Source: Episyrphus balteatus
Taxonomy: Eukaryota; Arthropoda; Insecta; Diptera; Syrphidae
Direction of reading: 5' to 3'
DNA length: 64,000 nucleotides
Assembly (NCBI RefSeq): GCF_945859705.1
Contig: NC_079135.1
Coordinates: 17,610,501-17,674,500, forward strand
Shown: positions 59,304 through 64,000 of the stretch, one piece after another
Layout: the number at the start of each line of letters is the position of its first letter
Numbering within the stretch: the stretch's first letter is position 1
Translations under genes and position numbers: made by a program
The notes under the pieces: model-generated
Databases searched by the model: none
Seen by the model: only the letters and a program-made list of their open reading frames with translations
Told to the model about the DNA's origin: nothing

Positions 59304-60530
59304 TACACAAATATCTTTCTATCTATCATGTGAAGAAAAAAAAAAAAAAACTGTTTTTAATTGGATTTTATTGGTACTTAGCCATTGTCAGTTACTTTGG
59401 ATCTGGATCTGCATGTATATGTACACGCAGATTTGATTGAACATCGAAATTGCATGCAAGCGACACAGGCACAACAGACAATGGCGACAGCGACATTTTG
59501 ATTAGGTGTGCCACATTTTGTGTGTGGCGCAAATCAGCCAAAGTATCTGGTTCGACAATGACGACGATGGTGGCGGTGGTGATGGTGGTGGGTAGGTCAA
59601 TGGCGGTGATGTGGAGACCAATCGAGCTGAACGCCCTCATATTCAATTCATGGCCATGAGATAGTTTCTTTTTCAATAAAATTCCAGAATCGATCATAAA
59701 TACTCCGGGCGCAGCAGTGTGTTGGATAGATTTGAAGAGCGATCAAGCGGCAACAAAAAAAAAAAAAAAATCGACAATGACAACACAAACCAACGAAACA
59801 CGGTGACGTTCTATTGATGCAGTTTTTCAATTAAAAGTAAAAAAAAAACGAAAAAGTTGCACAAAAAGTATCCACAAGTTTGAAGCTTGTAGGTCTACAA
59901 GTTTATTTAATTTTTATGATTTTTTTCTTATTTATTTTCTTTTTTTCCATTTTGCTCATCGTTTGCTTTTTGGGTCAATGGCAATCTCAATCATAATAAT
60001 TTTTTGCTTTATTTGTTGGACAACATTGAAATAAATTCCTCGCAATAACTGTCAAGCTGATGATCTTCTCTTTTTTTTTTCGAGAGAGAGCTCATATATT
60101 CTTGGGTGGTCAACGATCAGTGATCACGGTGCAAGTGTCAATTTGAATCGTTTTCTGGATACAACCACTTACAGTTGAGCAAATTTGACATTTTGAATAT
60201 TTATGGTTTGTGACAGAAGATTCGCAGAGTCAGAATGATTAATAGAGTTAGAGAACAAAAAAATGAAAAGTGATAGTCGGAAATCGATCGGAAGATGAAG
60301 TCCAAAAGAATTATGACAGAGGATTTTGTTTTATTTTTTTGAGATATTATAATGGTTCCAGGAATATGGATATCATATTCCCTTTTGACAGATAAAAATG
60401 AGGTTTTAAATTTCATAACAAAAAAGATAACTTTAAATGTATCCCTAGAGATCGATTACAGTCTGAAATGTTTATTTATCAAAATAAATCTTATTCATTC
60501 TTGATGGATTTTTTAAATACATATCTTAAG
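59304..60530. other. Non-coding DNA, partly single-copy-like
   Basis: 59.38-59.72 kb is balanced in composition and contains a GATGGTGGCGGTGGTGATGG stretch at 59566-59585. Open frames on both strands here are short and mutually exclusive. No domain recognised. Confidence 0.4.
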
Positions 60531-60790
60531 AAATTAAGTGCACGATTTTGTCGTACGTTATTGCTCTCATGATGATACCTAGTTGCTTAGAATGTTAAAA
60601 TTTTGTATGTTAAAATGACAAAATATTCATTTTAATTTAATGTTATAAGACATTAAAAAAAAAAAATGCACGGCTGGATCGCACGTACTTATTCAAAGTA
60701 CATTTATATTAGCTAAGCCTTAGAAATGTATCGATTTGGTTAGACATCAGAAAAAAATATTTTTTTTTTTTAAAGAGAATGGGCAAATTT
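60530..60790. repeat. Fragments of repeat A left end
   Basis: GTGCACGATTTTGTCGTACG near 60538 and TGCACGGCTGGATCGCACGT near 60667 are two diverged versions of the repeat A left landmark (TGCACGACTGGGTCGCACGA), about 130 bases apart in the same orientation. Confidence 0.6.
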
Positions 60791-61715
60791 GTACGGAACG
60801 TGGACGTTACGCGGCCAATAATGAATTTATTATTTTATGATGTTATTAAGATTTACATATGTTTTACAGAAGTTGTATCCTTCAGAAACGGATAAAATGC
60901 ATTTTTGTATTTAACACTGTATGCAGATTGTTTCATTTCAATGTTGTAACTTTGATTTGTATTTTAAGTGCATATTATGATACTCTGTCATTTTTCACTA
61001 GAACACTAGAACCCAAAATATTAGCTTTTTTAAACAACAATTTCAAGCCTATTTTGAGAGTTTTGTTGTTCAATTTTTTGTTAGTTTGAATCGATTGAAA
61101 AACTGGCGAACAAAAACAAAAGTGGTTGTCTTAAAAATCTTGTATTATGAGTTCTATTGGTCGGATTTTCATCATCAATATCTTTAGGGTCAGGGAAAAT
61201 GAAAGAGCTTCATATTATATTATGTATTTAAAATAAAAATATAATTCAATTTTTCCTTCACACATTAAACGATGCATCAACAATACTAATATTGCAATAT
61301 CTTGCATTCTTAAAGCAATACAGTGAAACTTCCAATGTAAAAGTTCCCTAAGCTATAGCTCTTTCATTTGATACCAATTTCATTAATGGCCGCTCAACGT
61401 CCAAAAAGCCCATTCTCCTTTGCTCCAATTTTTTTTATTGAAAATTCAAATACCTACCTATACAAAATTATTTAAAATGATAAGAAATACCTGCCTGTAA
61501 AGTTGAAGAATATCGTTTAAGTTATGAACGAAGTAAATAACCAAAATCAAAATGTCAGTTTTCGAAAAAAAAAACGCGAAACAGCATATTTCCACTACCT
61601 ATCCGAATTTTTTGAGAAAAACTAAAACAGCAGTTCTGTTAAAAAAGCTTAGATCGTAAGAGCAGTTTTTTTTTTATAAAAGTGTAATAACTCGAAAAAA
61701 AACAGCGCTGGAAAT
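60790..61715. other. AT-rich non-coding DNA
   Basis: Nothing recognised; short frames lack domains. Confidence 0.45.
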
Positions 61716-61885
61716 TACGAAAAAATTATCTTTAGGTACCAATTTTTAAGAAAATCCGTACAACCGTTTTTGCTGCAGCTTCATGTACATTGCACATATA
61801 GACGAACCGACGGTCATCATGAGTTATGACCAAACCCGCTTTTTGGACCTCTCCATCATCGTAATGTTAGTTTTGAATAAAACTT
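61716..61885. repeat. Fragment resembling repeat A right end
   Basis: AAAATCCGTACAACCGTTTT, a GACGAACCGACGG tract in the position of the microsatellite, and CTTTTTGGACCTCTCCATCATCGTAATGTTA parallel the ACTTTTTTGGCATTCTCTACCATCGTAATGTCA end of repeat A. Old and short. Confidence 0.5.
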
Positions 61886-61906
61886 CATTTTTTTTTGCCA
61901 CTAAAC

Positions 61907-62640
61907 CAATTCGTGACCTTAGAACAACAAGGTTCTAACCGACAATTTTGAAAAAAATGAGTTATATAATATATCAAAAAATCTAGGTAAAATCGTGGTG
62001 CTCTTTCGATTCCCGCTATCTATTTTGCTCTATCTCTTTCCGTTTCGAATATAACCTGGGCTACAGAGTTCTATCTACACAATATTTATTTAAGATTTAG
62101 ACAACAAGGTTCTAACTTCCAGTAAGAACTTTGTTTCACAAAATATCCAGAGATACAGAGTTCTATCTGCCTCTTTATCGATTTGATTTGTGATTTGTTC
62201 TAACTTTGTTTATTTTTTTGAAATAGAATTAATTATAAAAATAATAAATAATTTCTGCAATCCACCGCTCTTAAACAAAAAGAAAAAAATTATTTAAATC
62301 TTTTTATTTCAACGCATCCCAATTCATCAATATCGAATAACTAAGGTCACAAGAATAAAAATTGTACATAGAACCTTAATGTTCTAAATTTAACTGTCGC
62401 ATCGTTGAGCAACGAAATCCTATATGGTTTTTTAAAGTCAAATTTATGGGTTAAAAATGTGTTTTTATTGGTGTTTTAAGCTAAAATCTTAAAGATTTCC
62501 TTTAAACTCATCGAATTATAAACAAAAAATCAAACTTTTTATACACAGTAACCGTATAAAGGTGTTTCAATATTCAGAAGCGTTTTTCTCTAAACACACT
62601 TGGGTGTACTTAGAACCTTGTTGTTCTAAGGTCGCGAATT
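61907..62640. mobile_element. Palindromic element with AGAACAACAAGGTTCTAA ends
   Basis: Left end AATTCGTGACCTTAGAACAA, right end mirrored as TTGTTCTAAGGTCGCGAATT. Internal GTTCTA/TAGAAC motifs recur on both strands (CAGAGTTCTATCT twice near 62070 and 62156, and CAACAAGGTTCTAAC twice). About 734 bp, non-coding. It is related to 49.23-49.62 kb and perhaps 45.7-46.15 kb. No clear target duplication was found. Confidence 0.75.
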
Positions 62641-62836
62641 ATATTTGCAAGAAGTAGAAGGGAAAAAGTTTTTAAATTTACAAAAATAGGTACATGATAT
62701 TTAAATGGTTTTAATTTTTAAACGAAGCATTCCATTAAATTTATAATAGTAAGGTACAATTATAAAAATTGAGAAAATTAAAAATAAAAAAATTGTTGGA
62801 GCTGTTAAAAAAAAATTATTAAGGGTGTCCCAAAAG

Positions 62837-63339
62837 GGTTGGGGTCGAAATGCTGTGTGTTGCGAAATTCTGTATTCAAAATACTGTATTCCAAAATACT
62901 GTATGTCAAAATTCTGTATGTGCAAAATGCTGTATGAGCAAAATTCTGAAAGTCAAAATTCTGTACAGCAAAATTCTGGTTGGTCAAAATACTGTATTTC
63001 AAAATTCTGTACATCAAAATTCTGTACATCAAAATTCTGTAAAAATGCTGTAAAAAAATATCGTTTTGATAATGTAAAAAAGTGCGCGCGCACTTTTTTA
63101 CATTATCAAAACGATATTTTTTTACAGCATTTTTACAGAATTTTGATATACAGTATTTTGCCGTACAGAATTTTACAAAACAGAATTTTGCATGTCAGTA
63201 TTTTGTTGATACAGTATTTTGACGTACAGAATTTTGTATTTACAGTATAATGACGTACAGTATTATGGTATTACAGTATTTTGACCCCACAGAATTTTGT
63301 CGTACAGAATTTTGACAAGCAGAATTATGACCCGCTCCC
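62837..63339. mobile_element. Palindromic MITE built of CAAAATTCTGTA repeats
   Basis: Flanked by the 10-bp direct repeat GTCCCAAAAG (62827-62836 and 63340-63349). The ends are loosely inverted: GGTTGGGGTCGAAATGCTG at the left versus CGGGAGCGGGTCATAATTCTG reading inward from the right. The left half is a tandem run of about 14-17-base units (TCAAAATTCTGTA with variants) and the right half is the reverse complement (TACAGAATTTTGA). They meet at a long central hairpin. A 9-10-bp duplication with palindromic structure would fit a Mutator-like element, but that class is inference. Cys/Ser/Lys-rich frames here are products of the repeat. Confidence 0.88.
63024..63151. repeat. Near-perfect hairpin at the centre of the palindromic MITE
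   Basis: Arms of about 64 bases with one or two mismatches meet without a loop at GTGCGCGCGCAC (63082-63093). They include ATGCTGTAAAAAAATATCGT and its complement. As DNA this could extrude as a cruciform. Confidence 0.93.
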
Positions 63340-63349
63340 GTCCCAAAAG

Positions 63350-64000
63350 TAATTGCCCAATTGATAAGCTGAAAGACCTATCTAAGAGCTCCAAAATTCG
63401 GTACGTACCTTGTTCATCATAAATCTTTGCGATTTTCAATTAAATGGAAAAATTTTAAAAAATGTTCATTTCTGTTTACTTTAGAAGGCGCCATATGTGC
63501 TTTTATGTGATGCTACATAATCATTGGCAAACGAACGAGCAAGGCGCTTTCAATGATTCCTCATTTGTCAAATTGCGAATAGTAGCTTAGGACCACTGAA
63601 GTCAGCCTATTCCACCCCAGTATTGAAATATTAATTGAAATCGATGAAAATCTATGGTTAAAAAACCTAGCTATACAAAATGGAAAATTTGGGTATTTTT
63701 GACATTTTTGACACAGCAACATTTTATTATAGTTTTTCAAACCATTGACAAAAGTCACAAAAACGCCAAAATTAATATCAAGAAGGTTAATTGCGGTTTT
63801 TACTTAAAATATTTTCTAAAATATTATAAATAACAGTCAGGAATTTTTCGTATAAATTGCACTATTATAATAAACAATGAAAAAGCCAAAAAAAAACCTC
63901 CTTGTTATCTAGTCTCTTTTCATAAAAAAAGAAGTGAAGAATCGAATTTCTTTAACAATATCCGCTAAGCTAAATTCATAAAAATAAAACTTTACACTCC
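63350..64000. other. Right-hand flank, no gene seen
   Basis: AT-rich with no recognised frame, repeat or RNA. Confidence 0.45.

Noticed and set aside
59450..59700. Overlapping frames on both strands with Thr/Val/Met-rich content
   Set aside because: Caused by GATGGTGG-type simple sequence; the frames exclude each other and have no domain.
62701..63250. Frames rich in QNSV/FCTSKFC or YRILNY
   Set aside because: Translations of the CAAAATTCTGTA repeat in the palindromic element.

Overview
This window looks like a transposon-dense, non-coding piece of an insect genome. It is very AT-rich, full of A/T runs and has no operon-like gene packing. An errantivirus-type Ty3/gypsy retroelement carries an env gene, and there are many hAT, Tc1, piggyBac and LINE remnants. 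A fly (Diptera) is my best inference, but no host gene is recognisable to prove it. I found no convincing host protein-coding exon, tRNA, rRNA or known miRNA. The window could be a large intron or an intergenic region.

Left end (1-10 kb). A 3.1-kb non-autonomous hAT element (1189-4263, 8-bp target duplication) contains a second 1.2-kb hAT element (2875-4068, its own 8-bp duplication). Fourteen bases past the outer hAT lies a 5.3-kb errantivirus-like LTR element on the minus strand (4285-9573). Its 273-bp LTRs look identical by eye. It keeps a full-length env ORF and an integrase ORF. Protease and reverse transcriptase are missing, because the Gag tail runs straight into RNase H, and both gag and pol carry frameshifts. 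This is a young but defective, env-bearing element.

Middle (10-46 kb). Several repeat types alternate with AT-rich single-copy-like DNA. They include a dispersed family ('repeat A', with ACGGTA boxes and CAGA microsatellites) and fold-back elements with long inverted arms (11.0, 32.9, 36.9, 44-45.5 and 45.7 kb). A hAT element at 20.2-21.9 kb contains a piggyBac-like MITE with TTAA ends. A 1.9-kb array at 22.2-24.1 kb is saturated with AATATCAC. A degenerate 150-bp tandem repeat begins with A6CACCCTTT. A 480-bp (CACT)n tract is followed by 147-bp tandem repeats; this block and a fold-back element together interrupt an older, roughly 320-bp duplication. A decayed Tc1-like element lies at 42.6-43.5 kb.

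Right end (46-64 kb). Near-perfect fold-back hAT-type MITEs with clear target duplications lie at 49.9-50.9 and 56.9-57.2 kb. There is a second copy of repeat A, a LINE reverse-transcriptase pseudogene at about 57.4-57.9 kb and an isolated tRNA-Lys-type primer-binding-site match at 59.3 kb. Two palindromic elements follow, at 61.9-62.6 and 62.8-63.3 kb. The last is built of a CAAAATTCTGTA mini-repeat around a long central hairpin and is flanked by 10-bp direct repeats.

All comparisons were made by eye, so percent identities, copy numbers and family names below superfamily level are not given.
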